From: Sulfurovum sp. UBA4779
GTDB lineage: Bacteria > Campylobacterota > Campylobacteria > Campylobacterales > Sulfurovaceae
NCBI GenBank assembly: GCA_002403155.1
Contig: DHHF01000006.1
Location: 195,075 to 254,469 of the forward strand
Direction of reading: 5' to 3'
Length of the DNA: 59,395 nt
The notes beneath the pieces are model-generated. The model had not been told where the DNA came from, ran no database searches, and worked only from the letters and a program-made list of their open reading frames with translations. Of the stretch, positions 50,703 to 59,352 are shown in pieces; position 1 is the first letter of the stretch, and every line of letters starts with the position of its first letter. The translations under genes were made by a program, and so were the position numbers.

Positions 50703-51149
50703 TTAACCTTCACATCCGCCAAGTGCCACTTCAAGTGTTTGTTTGCCTACGTAGAGTTTTCCGTCGGCCCCCTCAACTACTGCTGTAATCGTTCCTGATT
50801 GTTTCATTTTGATCTTAAGTCCAAAATCGATAATGCTGTATTCGTTCAATTCAAACGTAATGACTGCACTTTCTGGGTTGGCATCCTGAAAAATACTCAC
50901 CGTTTTCCCCGGAATGCTTGATTGTACAGTTACCGGAACCGCCCCTCCGTTGCTTGCCACTTTCGGTGCTTTTACCTTAACGTCTTTTTCGATAAGCTCA
51001 ACCGAACCATAAAGCGCTTTTATCGCATCTTCAACTGTTTTGGCCGTCCAAGCATCAGGCTTTGCTGCTCTAAAGTCTGTAGCGCTAAGCAATGCAGGCA
51101 ATGCCACAAAAGCCGCTACGCTCAATCCTAAGAATTCTCTTCTTTCCAT
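50703..51149 (-). CDS. soxY: thiosulfate-oxidation carrier protein SoxY
   Basis: The 148-residue protein has a twin-arginine signal (ERREFLGLSVAAFVALP) and the SoxY Ig-like domain, and ends LGGCEG. The Cys near the C terminus carries the sulfane sulfur on a flexible arm; the textbook arm is GGCGG, so one Gly is Glu here. It is exported with SoxZ and serves SoxCD. AAAGGA precedes the ATG. It lies between soxD and soxZ. Confidence 0.93.
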   Translation of the reverse strand: MERREFLGLSVAAFVALPALLSATDFRAAKPDAWTAKTVEDAIKALYGSVELIEKDVKVKAPKVASNGGAVPVTVQSSIPGKTVSIFQDANPESAVITFELNEYSIIDFGLKIKMKQSGTITAVVEGADGKLYVGKQTLEVALGGCEG

Positions 51150-51254
51150 TGTGATTCCTTTTTAGTTTTATAGTGTATTCAACCAAATGGCCAGCGAGGC
51201 ATTTCATACAATGCCCTTATATAACCATTTTAAAATAATAGCGAGAAATCCCCG

Positions 51255-52394
51255 CTATTTACTTTGATCTATCATATAATCAACCGTTGCTTTAAGCTGA
51301 TCATCCGTCAAATTCGCATTTCCGCCTTTTGGAGGCATTGCATTGATCCCCATCATTGCATTGTTATAGACGGTATCGATGCCTTTTTTCAGCACTGCTT
51401 CCCATGCCTTTTTGTCTCCCAACGCAGGCGCACCCATTGCATCCGTTGCATGGCACACCGCACACGAAGCCTCATAGATTTTGGCCCCTTCAGACACCGG
51501 TGCTGCCGAAGCATCCGTTTTCGGCAGCTCTCTTGCGGTAGACAACGGAGGAGAAAAATCGTTTATTTCCGTTTGGATTCTTGCAAGCACAGGTTCGCCT
51601 TCAAAACAATCTTTCATGCATCGTGTCGTTGCGGCGCCGTAATTTTTAGGATTGCTGAAATATTCCCTGACATTGTCTGTCCCTTTCGGGCCATCGATAT
51701 TGGGCACAAAACCGTCCTTGTTCGGCATTCTTATTTTTAAGAATTTCTCTCTATCGAGTTCATACTCATCATCCAGCTCTTCGCCGTCGATCGTGATCTC
51801 GTTGATAGACAACATATAAGCGCACAACGCATACACCTCATCATCCGTCAAGCTCATCGGCGCAGCATGAGGCATGCCTGTTTTAATGTACCACCAGAGC
51901 GTGCTTGCTTGAGGCCAATACGTTCCAAAAACCCGGATAGGGCCGTCCGCGTCGGGATTCACCCTTTGATGCGTAAGCGATGCTACACCTTCTTCGGCAT
52001 TTCCTTTTGCAAGTGATGGATACATGCCTGAACCTGATCCAAAATCCCCATGGCAAGATACACATTTTGCTTCATAAACTTCATCCCCCTCCTCTACTGT
52101 TCCGCTGCCTTCAGGCAAGCCTGTTCCGTCAGGCATGACATCGATATCCCATGCTTTTATTTCATTGTCCGTTGCCTTTTTGCCGTAAGTATAGCCGCCT
52201 TTGAGTGTTTCTTCATTGATATGGTAGGCTGACGTCTTGCCGTTGACGACAGGATACATTACCCCTCCGTCGATCACCCTTTTACCGTTTTCATACGTAT
52301 TTGATACACCCTCTTGTGCTGCAAATGCGATCGTAGAAGTGCTAGCAGCGATCAACACCGTTGACATAAATGATTTAGGATAAAATTTGAACAT
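51255..52394 (-). CDS. soxD: sulfur dehydrogenase cytochrome subunit SoxD
   Basis: The 379-residue periplasmic protein has a signal peptide (FMSTVLIAASTSTIAFAA) and two c-type haem sites, CVSCH and CAVCH, with possible Met ligands in GMYPSL and MGINAMPPKGG. It accepts electrons from SoxC during oxidation of SoxY-bound sulfane sulfur and passes them to the respiratory chain. The gene overlaps soxC by 20 bases and has a strong AGGGGAGG site inside the soxC end. Confidence 0.92.
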   Translation of the reverse strand: MFKFYPKSFMSTVLIAASTSTIAFAAQEGVSNTYENGKRVIDGGVMYPVVNGKTSAYHINEETLKGGYTYGKKATDNEIKAWDIDVMPDGTGLPEGSGTVEEGDEVYEAKCVSCHGDFGSGSGMYPSLAKGNAEEGVASLTHQRVNPDADGPIRVFGTYWPQASTLWWYIKTGMPHAAPMSLTDDEVYALCAYMLSINEITIDGEELDDEYELDREKFLKIRMPNKDGFVPNIDGPKGTDNVREYFSNPKNYGAATTRCMKDCFEGEPVLARIQTEINDFSPPLSTARELPKTDASAAPVSEGAKIYEASCAVCHATDAMGAPALGDKKAWEAVLKKGIDTVYNNAMMGINAMPPKGGNANLTDDQLKATVDYMIDQSK

Positions 52395-53709
52395 TGTTCA
52401 CCTCCCCTTTTTCTGTAACTTCCCATGTTGCAATAGCATTTCTATGATACACCGACTCTACGCCCATCACTTCTCTTTCTTGTTTAACACTTGGCTGGAC
52501 ATAGCCTGCATCGTCTCTTGCACGGCTGGACAAAAGCAAAGGCTTTCCTTCATATTTATACAGATAGCTGAATCTTGTCCATGATTTTGGCAATACCAAC
52601 CCGTTAAGGCTTGCTTCGACCCAGTTTTTGCCTCCGTCAAAAGAGATATCCACTCCTTCAATCGTTCCTTGTCCGCTCCATGCCAATCCGCTGATCTCAA
52701 CAAGATCGCCTTTTTTAAGGTCCGTCCACGGTTTTTCAGGACACGGATTGGTGATGACAGAGTTAACCTCAAGCGGATAAAAATGCTGTATGGCTTTCCC
52801 GTCAGGTTTAAGTGCGGTATATTTTGCCGTCTCTTCTTTGGCATAGAACGGCTCAGATGCAAACTCTAGCCTGCATAGCCATTTCACACAAAGGTTGCCT
52901 TCCCATCCCGGCAAAAGAAGTCGGATCGGATATCCCTGTTCCGGCCTCAAGGCTTCCCCGTTTTGGCCCCATACGATCATTGCATCGTCAAGCACTTTGT
53001 CTATAGGTACGGTTCTTCCCATATGCGAACTATCCCCGCCTTCTGCCAGCATCCACTGAGCTTCAGGCTTAAGTCCCAAATCTTTCAGGATGGTTTTGAT
53101 GTAAACACCCGTCCATTGCGCAGAACTCATCATCCCTTTTGCGAACTGAAGAGAGTTAAACTGCGGCCCTCTCCATTCCGGCCCGCCGTTTGCAGGACAT
53201 TCGATAAAGTGGATTCTTGTTACGCTCGGATATCTTTTAAGCTGGTCCATCGTAAGCACGATGGGTTTTTCTACCAAGCCGTGTATCATCAAACGATGCT
53301 TGTTGGGGTCGATATGCGCAACCCCTCCATGCACGCGATTAAAGAAAAGGCCGTTGGGCGTGATGATGCCTTCCGATTCATGGATAGGACACATAGAAAT
53401 AGACGCCTGCCAATTTCCCGAAGACAACAAATTCGATGTTCTTCTTATATTGTTATGCTCATAGAGCGAAGGAACACCGTATTGATTTTTTGTGACAGGA
53501 TCTCCAAGTGCCGTTGCCCATGGTTGCTCCTCAATGATAGCAGGATCATCACTTGCATTCACTTTTACAGGCGACAATACGCTTGCCGCGGCTAAAGCAC
53601 TTACCGAATAAGCTGCTGTTTTCTTAAAAAAATCTCTTCTGCTTGAGCGTTCTGTTGTCTCTTGTGCATTCATAAGATCATTTTCAGATATTTTTGTTGT
53701 CTTATTCAT
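52375..53709 (-). CDS. soxC: sulfur dehydrogenase molybdenum subunit SoxC
   Basis: The 444-residue protein has a Tat signal (SSRRDFFKKTAAYSVSALA), as expected for a folded molybdoenzyme. The sulfite-oxidase fold shows RIHFIECPANGGPEWRG with the Mo-ligand Cys, and later YPIRLLLPGWEGNLCVKWL and the dimerisation domain. It oxidises sulfane sulfur on SoxY with SoxD. AAGGAGG precedes the ATG. It is the first gene of the soxC-D-Y-Z operon. Its cofactor needs the moa and moe genes found elsewhere in this window. Confidence 0.94.
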   Translation of the reverse strand: MNKTTKISENDLMNAQETTERSSRRDFFKKTAAYSVSALAAASVLSPVKVNASDDPAIIEEQPWATALGDPVTKNQYGVPSLYEHNNIRRTSNLLSSGNWQASISMCPIHESEGIITPNGLFFNRVHGGVAHIDPNKHRLMIHGLVEKPIVLTMDQLKRYPSVTRIHFIECPANGGPEWRGPQFNSLQFAKGMMSSAQWTGVYIKTILKDLGLKPEAQWMLAEGGDSSHMGRTVPIDKVLDDAMIVWGQNGEALRPEQGYPIRLLLPGWEGNLCVKWLCRLEFASEPFYAKEETAKYTALKPDGKAIQHFYPLEVNSVITNPCPEKPWTDLKKGDLVEISGLAWSGQGTIEGVDISFDGGKNWVEASLNGLVLPKSWTRFSYLYKYEGKPLLLSSRARDDAGYVQPSVKQEREVMGVESVYHRNAIATWEVTEKGEVNNVQILS

Positions 53710-54015
53710 TTTTCCTCCTTAATGTATTTTCGGAATGACAGAAGTCATTTATACAATTATAGTTAAATCCGATTAGAACACAAAGAAAAACACTTAATCA
53801 TATTTATGATCTATACTTTTTCTTATGCTTGTAACTAATTTACTCTTATTCAATCAATATTGATAATTATATATATCAAATTAATATATAAATATATAAA
53901 TTAGCTGCTCTTTCTCTATTACCTGATACAAACATTGCGCTTCATAGCGCCAAAAGATAAAATCATACTGAAGAATATGTTAAACTTTTTAATAGACAAC
54001 AACAAAAGGATGAAC
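53710..54015. other. 306-base AT-rich gap between divergent soxC and MOSC gene
   Basis: The gap is strongly AT-rich, with runs such as ATATATCAAATTAATATATAAATATATAAATT near 53870-53905 (shown here only as two overlapping AT stretches), suited to divergent promoters for the sox operon and the MOSC gene. I see no gene or clear operator in it. An open frame from 53935 continues into the MOSC gene but has no ribosome site. Confidence 0.5.
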
Positions 54016-54459
54016 ATGCGATCTCAACAAGTAGGCAAAGTGCTAAATCTCTATACATCGGTACAAGAAAGCTCACAAAGAGTTCCGCAAAACAAACTTA
54101 TTCTTGACACCAATGGAGTCATAGGCGACAAATTTTACGGCAAAGATATCCAAAGGTCAGTTTTGCTTACTTCAGAAAAAAGCTATGATTTGGCCCTTTC
54201 TCACGATATTATCATGGATCGCGGCGCATTGGGTGAAAATATACTGATTGACTACAACCCATATCATCTTAATTTTGGCCAAAGATTGCAAATTGGAAAA
54301 GCTCTTGTCGAAATCACGCAAAACTGTACATTATGCAATCATCTTTCTGCTATAGACAAAAAACTGCCCAAACTCTTAAAAAACGATAGAGGGATTTTTA
54401 TCAAAGTGGTCCAGGAAGGGGAGATTCAAGAAGGAGACACGGTTTTTCTTTTGAGGTAA
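54016..54459 (+). CDS. MOSC-domain protein
   Basis: From ATG 54016, with AAAAGG 6 bases upstream, the 147-residue protein matches small MOSC domain proteins: GVIGDKFYGKDIQRSVLL, GALGENILIDY, LQIGKALVEITQNCTLC and the C-terminal GEIQEGDTVFLL. The conserved Cys in the NCTLC region is the expected sulfur-binding residue. MOSC domains relate to molybdenum cofactor sulfuration or sulfur transfer. It is divergent from soxC, a molybdoenzyme gene, which makes a cofactor link plausible but unproven. Confidence 0.82.
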   Translation: MRSQQVGKVLNLYTSVQESSQRVPQNKLILDTNGVIGDKFYGKDIQRSVLLTSEKSYDLALSHDIIMDRGALGENILIDYNPYHLNFGQRLQIGKALVEITQNCTLCNHLSAIDKKLPKLLKNDRGIFIKVVQEGEIQEGDTVFLLR

Positions 54460-54583
54460 AGAAACTCCCTCCGCTCTTGCACCGTCTCCCTTCTGTTTCT
54501 ACTGCCTCTTTGCTTTGCATAGCCATAAATCTCATCTTTTAATGAAACATTCTATTGAAAGCTATTTTGCTAAACCAGATTGC

Positions 54584-54591
54584 GGGGGGGG
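54584..54591. repeat. G8 homopolymer tract
   Basis: Eight consecutive G lie in the gap between the convergent MOSC and DUF302 genes. Tracts of this length are unstable in Campylobacterota and drive phase variation when inside or upstream of genes. Here no gene is evidently switched. Confidence 0.7.
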
Positions 54592-54606
54592 TAAGCGTTT
54601 ATAGTA

Positions 54607-54648
54607 CCATTACGGGTTTCATCACTGCTTTTGATGAAACCGTAATGG
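54607..54648. terminator. long hairpin between convergent MOSC and DUF302 genes
   Basis: CCATTACGGGTTTCATCA (54607-54624) pairs with TGATGAAACCGTAATGG (54632-54648), a 17-base-pair stem with a single bulged G and a 7-base loop. It is the strongest stem-loop I found. It lacks a T run on either strand, so a bidirectional terminator function is likely but not certain. Confidence 0.6.
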
Positions 54649-54676
54649 CAAAAAGGTATTGCAGGTTATTTACTCT

Positions 54677-55633
54677 TTACTTTTCAGCAAAGGTACTGAA
54701 GATCTTTTCGAGTTTTTTTTGCGCATCCATAAGCACATCCAACGACTCTTTGTCTTCTATATTAAGCGAACTGATCCATTTGTGTACCGAAGGGAACGCC
54801 ATATTGATCTTCTTTTCCCCGGCTTTTTGATACAGATAGATCGAACAAGGCGCAAAAGCACCTGCTTCAGGATGTTTGATGGCGACTGCATAGATGACAG
54901 GGATGCTGCAGATAGAATAGACATCATAAAAATGATACCACTCTTTATCGTTTTCTTCAAGATCATAGCCAAGATCCGTAAAACCGGCCATTACAAAACC
55001 GTTGGGAGCCAATACCTCCTCAAAGTTCATCTCCAGATCCTCTTTCGCGCTCTCCCAGTCATCGTCTTCTACCTCAAAAGTAACATTGGTAACCAAAGGG
55101 CCCGCAGGTTCTTTTATGGTGTAAGGCAATGCCACAAACTGCCCTTTTGGCATCGCCGCTCTTAGCGTTTCTTCCACCTTTTTGCCCAACGCATTGATCG
55201 CTTCGTTATCTGCGGGGATATCCATCAGCTTTGCCATGCCTGCGGCGCTGAGCGAAGAGACGGAGATCGTTTTTTCTCCCTTTTTCGTATAGATGGACAT
55301 GCTCATCGGAGAGAAAAGCCCGATTTTGGGATACTGCTCGGCCAAGGCTAAAACGGTATCTTTTCTATATACTACAAAAAGATTATACACATCGAACGAT
55401 GTTGTATTGAAATCCCGCTTAAACGGTACATTCATATCATTATTGGCTGCGATCACAAATCCTGCTTTCACAAATGCCTCTTCGATGGTTGCGGGGGTGA
55501 TTTTACCGTCGCTGTTATCGGAGGTAAATACCCTTACGTCATTGGCCGCATTTGCGGGCACTTTGCTTTCTTCTGCCATCAGTCCCGTTGCAACCAACAG
55601 CGACAAAATCAATCCTTTTGTTATGAGTTTCAT
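54677..55633 (-). CDS. exported protein with two DUF302 domains
   Basis: From ATG 55633 (AAAGGA upstream) the 318-residue protein has a signal peptide (LITKGLILSLLVATGLMA) and two DUF302-like domains, one at about 50-150 (FVKAGFVIAANNDMNVPF, FSPMSMSIYTKKG) and one at about 205-310 (FVMAGFTDLGYDLE, FAPCSIYLYQKAG). The duplicated pattern Y/S-x-Y-K-GEK is visible. DUF302 function is unknown; these proteins are common in sulfur-oxidising bacteria. One PglB-type sequon, DFNTT (Asn76), is present. Confidence 0.8.
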   Translation of the reverse strand: MKLITKGLILSLLVATGLMAEESKVPANAANDVRVFTSDNSDGKITPATIEEAFVKAGFVIAANNDMNVPFKRDFNTTSFDVYNLFVVYRKDTVLALAEQYPKIGLFSPMSMSIYTKKGEKTISVSSLSAAGMAKLMDIPADNEAINALGKKVEETLRAAMPKGQFVALPYTIKEPAGPLVTNVTFEVEDDDWESAKEDLEMNFEEVLAPNGFVMAGFTDLGYDLEENDKEWYHFYDVYSICSIPVIYAVAIKHPEAGAFAPCSIYLYQKAGEKKINMAFPSVHKWISSLNIEDKESLDVLMDAQKKLEKIFSTFAEK

Positions 55634-55820
55634 TTTTTTTCCTTTCGAATACGGCAAACCCGTATGGCCTGCCGCTTCACTCATTGATATAAACAAAACT
55701 ATTATATCTGAAGTTAAGTTAATTTAATAAAAAAAGATTGCAAATGTGAAGTTTATCCCAAAAAAGCAGAAAATTTATACGATAGGCCAAAATGGTATGA
55801 AAGAAAATTGATAAAAAGAA

Positions 55821-55862
55821 GAAAAAAAATTGATAAGCAGCAAAGGGAATTCCCCCTTTGCT
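55821..55862 (-). terminator. terminator after the first DUF3373 gene
   Basis: On the minus strand AGCAAAGGG and CCCTTTGCT (55839-55862) form a 9-base-pair stem, followed about 9 bases later by a run of eight T (55821-55829). It starts 10 bases after the stop codon. Confidence 0.65.
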
Positions 55863-55871
55863 AAAGAAAGA

Positions 55872-57440
55872 TTAGAATCTATATCTCGCATTAAACATAA
55901 AATCGTTCGCTTTATCGACAACCATGCCGCCCATGCCCATTGCATTGGCTTCCTCCATTGTCATTGGCACACCGTCTGCCCCGAAGAAATTGTTGCTTCC
56001 GGTATAATCATAATCCATATATGTATACCTTGCCTCCAAACTTAAAGCTTGCGTGATAGGATAGATATAGTACGTCTCCCATGCATCACCGCGAACGGCC
56101 AGTTTGGATCCCGCCATGGTATCCTCACCGTACGTAAACGGCCTCCAGTATTTGCTTCCGTGGTTAAACTCTAGCCCGAATTGTCCGTCAAAAAGAGGGA
56201 TTTGGGCACCCACCCAATAAGATGTCCCTGTTTTGCTTTCTCCTGCATCTGCGCCAATATGAGTACCTGGTCCGGTTGGCATACCAAGCATATATTGCCC
56301 TGCATTCGGATTTGTTCTGCTCATCGCTAACGAAGCAAACAACTTCGTCTCAGCAAGTATCCCCTCTTCGCCTATGCCGTTAACCAATGTGGACCATGCA
56401 TATCCATCTATATCTCCAGCCTGCGTCATAACGCCAGGATTGGTTGCAGCATCGCCGTCAAATAGAAGACCCATTTCTGACGGGCTATATCCGGGGAGAT
56501 CCCATGCTCTATAAATTTGTATTTTTGATGTGATTTGGCCATCGTCATACGGAGTAATGATCAGTCCGGCCAGCTTGATGTCTTCCAAATCGTTTTCATC
56601 GTCTGTATAGTTTGTTGCGCCGCTAAACATAGGGGCTGCGTTGGTGCTTCCTTGCCCCAGACATAGTTTCACTGCCGATCCGGGGATACCGGTGATGCTG
56701 TCTAGGTTCACGCCGGCACTTGCACCGTCAAACTCGACATTGATCATATGCGCCAGTGGAGACTTGTACTCATCATCGCCGTTTCTTAGATTTGCCAGCA
56801 TGCCGTCGGTGGAAGGCCTGCGGCCGAAACTTACCGTCCATGGCGTATCCGCTTCGCCGATGCTATCGCCCATATAGAGCCAGTACGCCTCTTTGACTTT
56901 AAGATTATTGTCCGTCAGGGCTTCATTGGTAACCCAGTCAAATGTATCCATGCCCCAACCTCTCGGCATCGCACCGCTTCCGTTGCCTCCGAAATCTGCA
57001 CCAAAGGCTTTATTGTAAGCCAATACCCCTTTGAAAATATTCTTATTGTCCGGTGTATACGCCATGTTTAGCAATAATCTCGTTGCAAGCAAAGAATTAT
57101 TCGATCTTTTTTTAGGAACAGAGAACATCCCCCCATCTGGAGAACCGCTGGTTCCCGTATCTCTATATACTGCATTACCGCCCATGGTGTAGCTTAGGCT
57201 ATCCATCTGCGTTCTCAGATCTACGTTCCACTTGATATTGTCGTTCGCATCATGCGCTTTTACTTCGCTTAGTGTTTTTTTGATCTTTTTGATCTCGGCA
57301 GCGTCACCGCCTTTTTTCAAAGAAGCCACCTCGGCTTTCAATGCAGCGATCTCCGCTTTCATTGCCGCAAGATCACTTGCCGTTGAACCAAATGCCATGG
57401 TCGTCGCTGCAACGATGGATAAAGCAATATACTTTTTCAT
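55872..57440 (-). CDS. DUF3373-family outer-membrane barrel protein
   Basis: The 522-residue protein has a signal peptide (KKYIALSIVAATTMAFGS), a coiled coil (residues 25-65, LAAMKAEIAALKAEVASLKK) and a long barrel region ending in FMFNARYRF with the C-terminal aromatic typical of outer-membrane proteins. The block IKWNVDLRTQMDSL and FGRRPSTDGMLANLRNG are shared with the neighbouring paralogue. I recall such proteins as DUF3373 porins in Campylobacterota. The N-terminal coiled coil could tether it to the wall or form a trimer. The solute is unknown. Confidence 0.85.
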   Translation of the reverse strand: MKKYIALSIVAATTMAFGSTASDLAAMKAEIAALKAEVASLKKGGDAAEIKKIKKTLSEVKAHDANDNIKWNVDLRTQMDSLSYTMGGNAVYRDTGTSGSPDGGMFSVPKKRSNNSLLATRLLLNMAYTPDNKNIFKGVLAYNKAFGADFGGNGSGAMPRGWGMDTFDWVTNEALTDNNLKVKEAYWLYMGDSIGEADTPWTVSFGRRPSTDGMLANLRNGDDEYKSPLAHMINVEFDGASAGVNLDSITGIPGSAVKLCLGQGSTNAAPMFSGATNYTDDENDLEDIKLAGLIITPYDDGQITSKIQIYRAWDLPGYSPSEMGLLFDGDAATNPGVMTQAGDIDGYAWSTLVNGIGEEGILAETKLFASLAMSRTNPNAGQYMLGMPTGPGTHIGADAGESKTGTSYWVGAQIPLFDGQFGLEFNHGSKYWRPFTYGEDTMAGSKLAVRGDAWETYYIYPITQALSLEARYTYMDYDYTGSNNFFGADGVPMTMEEANAMGMGGMVVDKANDFMFNARYRF

Positions 57441-57612
57441 TTTTAATCCTTCCTGTTGTTTTAGTAATACCTACTAATGCCATGGTAAAATAAATCGTCT
57501 TAAATCAACATGAAATATATTTGTATATAAATAATTATTTTATAAAGTAATACAACTTCATCCTATCCATGTCAAAAGAAACGATAAAAAGTGATGAAAA
57601 CATTCAAAAAGA

Positions 57613-57647
57613 TTGAAGAAAAAAAGGGCGCCGTATAAATGGCGCCC
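57613..57647 (-). terminator. Rho-independent terminator after the second DUF3373 gene
   Basis: On the minus strand GGGCGCC-ATTTATAC-GGCGCCC is followed directly by eight T. The stem is perfect and GC-rich, and starts 14 bases beyond the stop codon at 57662. This is the cleanest terminator in the window. Confidence 0.88.
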
Positions 57648-57661
57648 AAAAAGATAGCGGA

Positions 57662-59095
57662 TTAATAGTGGTAATTGATGAAAAATCTCAAGTCGCTGGC
57701 TTCGATATCCACATTTTGTGGTGTAACCCACCCGGCACATCGGATGCTTGGCGTATAGTCATGCTGTGCATACGTGTATCTGATCTGAGAAGCAAGATTT
57801 TCTGAGCCAAACAGGTTGAAGTTCCAGTACGCCTCCAGTGCATCGCCTCTTACGGCCACTTTCGAGCCGATCGCCGTATCTTCTGCCCACGTCATAGGTG
57901 TCCAGTATTTAGAACCGTGGTTGAACTCAAACCCGAATCTTCCATCTTCAGTGACCATGTCCGGTATCGTAAAGCCCAGCCAGTACGAATATCCCGTCTC
58001 ATCATCCTCGCTTCCAAGCAGCTGATGGCCGCTGTTTGGCATATAGTGAGTAGCCGCCAATGAAACAAATGCCGTGGTCTCATCCAAGAAGTCGTTGATC
58101 CCGTTCCCCACGCCGTCTGCCTGCAATGACAAGGCGGAAAGGTTTGCCGTCCCGGCATCCACGGCAGTTTTTGTTGTTGATGTGTTTTGACCTTTTGTAT
58201 TAAATATAGTTGCATTTTCGAACATCAGATTGTACTGTCCGTCGTTATAAAGCGAACCGAGCACTACAAAAAAGTCGACATTTTCGTTGATATCGCCGTC
58301 TGCTTGTGCATAAGGTTCATAAACACCAGTACTGTCAAAGAGCGTCTCGATACCGCCTGAATGTGCCCTTCCGTACACAAACTTCACGAACGATCCCGGC
58401 AATACATACTCATCCAAATCCAGTTTCAGCATCGCACCGTCCACTTCCATATTCGTAATGTGCGCCAGCGGTGATCCGGGCTCTGACCTGTTTTCTCTGT
58501 GGTTGGCAAGGAAGCCGTCCGTTGACTGTCTGCGGCCGATACTAAACGCGTAAGGCATTCCGCCCTCACCGAACGTATCGGACCATACAAAGTAGGCTTG
58601 GCGCAATCTAAGAAGTGTATCGTCCGCTCTGGATGAGCCGACCCACTCTTTCAACGCAGCATCTTTGGAATACAGTTCCCCGCCCCAGATGCCGTACATC
58701 GCCAGCTGGCCGTTAAAGGTAAGCTTGTCCGCAGGGGCTGCCTTCATGTTCAGATACAGTCTGCTGGTCAGCAAACCGTCATTGGAAGCGCTGGTGCCGG
58801 ACAAATCCTCTCCATTGGCTGTATAACTATTGTAATCATAGTTGATAAAATCTACGCTGTTTCTAAAGTCCATGCTCCATTTGATGTTATCAAACGCATC
58901 GTGCGCTTTGACTTCATTGAGCGTGGTTTTGGTTTTGGTAAGCGTAGTGTTGGTTTTGCTGAGCTCTTTTTTGATTTCGGCCATCTGCTCTTCCAGCAGT
59001 TTCAGCTTGGCTTCAAGCTCTGCATTGGTCGCGGCAACAGCTCCGCTCGTTGCCAAAAATGATGTCGCCGCTAACGACAAAATTACTCTTTTCAT
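57662..59095 (-). CDS. DUF3373-family outer-membrane barrel protein, paralogue
   Basis: The 477-residue protein has a signal peptide (RVILSLAATSFLATSGAVAA), a coiled coil (NAELEAKLKLLEEQMAEIKK) and a barrel ending FFINYHY. It shares AHDAFDNIKWSMDFRNSVDF, FSIGRRQSTDGFLANHREN and FEFNHGSKYWTPMTWAEDT with the downstream paralogue, showing a tandem duplication with considerable divergence in the loops. It has its own strong terminator, so the two are expressed separately. The solute is unknown. Confidence 0.85.
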   Translation of the reverse strand: MKRVILSLAATSFLATSGAVAATNAELEAKLKLLEEQMAEIKKELSKTNTTLTKTKTTLNEVKAHDAFDNIKWSMDFRNSVDFINYDYNSYTANGEDLSGTSASNDGLLTSRLYLNMKAAPADKLTFNGQLAMYGIWGGELYSKDAALKEWVGSSRADDTLLRLRQAYFVWSDTFGEGGMPYAFSIGRRQSTDGFLANHRENRSEPGSPLAHITNMEVDGAMLKLDLDEYVLPGSFVKFVYGRAHSGGIETLFDSTGVYEPYAQADGDINENVDFFVVLGSLYNDGQYNLMFENATIFNTKGQNTSTTKTAVDAGTANLSALSLQADGVGNGINDFLDETTAFVSLAATHYMPNSGHQLLGSEDDETGYSYWLGFTIPDMVTEDGRFGFEFNHGSKYWTPMTWAEDTAIGSKVAVRGDALEAYWNFNLFGSENLASQIRYTYAQHDYTPSIRCAGWVTPQNVDIEASDLRFFINYHY

Positions 59096-59219
59096 TTGTA
59101 TCCCTTATCATAAAAATAAGTAGGATTATATTAAAAATAAATTAAAGTGAAGCAAACAAGAAGATATCAGAAGCTAAAAATATCAAAAAAAGAGCAAATG
59201 TTCCATAACCACACACCTC

Positions 59220-59300
59220 AAAAGACACTCCCGAAGTAAAAACAAGGAAGGATTACAAGTGAAACAAGGAGTAAAAACTACTTGGGGAGAATGTCTTTTC
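59220..59300. repeat. imperfect inverted repeat
   Basis: AAAAGACACTCCCGAAGTA (left) is matched by the complement of TACTTGGGGAGAATGTCTTTT (right), about 20 bases per arm with two extra bases on the right. The arms enclose 40 bases with a duplicated AAACAAGGA motif. Confidence 0.5.
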
Positions 59301-59352
59301 TAAAAGCAGTATAACACGCAAGCGTAAATCAACGGTTAACTGATTAAAAATG

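Noticed and set aside
54555..54830. Frame across the G8 tract as a phase-variable gene
   Set aside because: The frame is antisense to the DUF302 gene for most of its length and has no recognisable domain or ribosome site.
59220..59300. Inverted repeat as an insertion-sequence remnant
   Set aside because: Only about 40 bases lie between the arms, no target-site duplication or transposase trace is visible.
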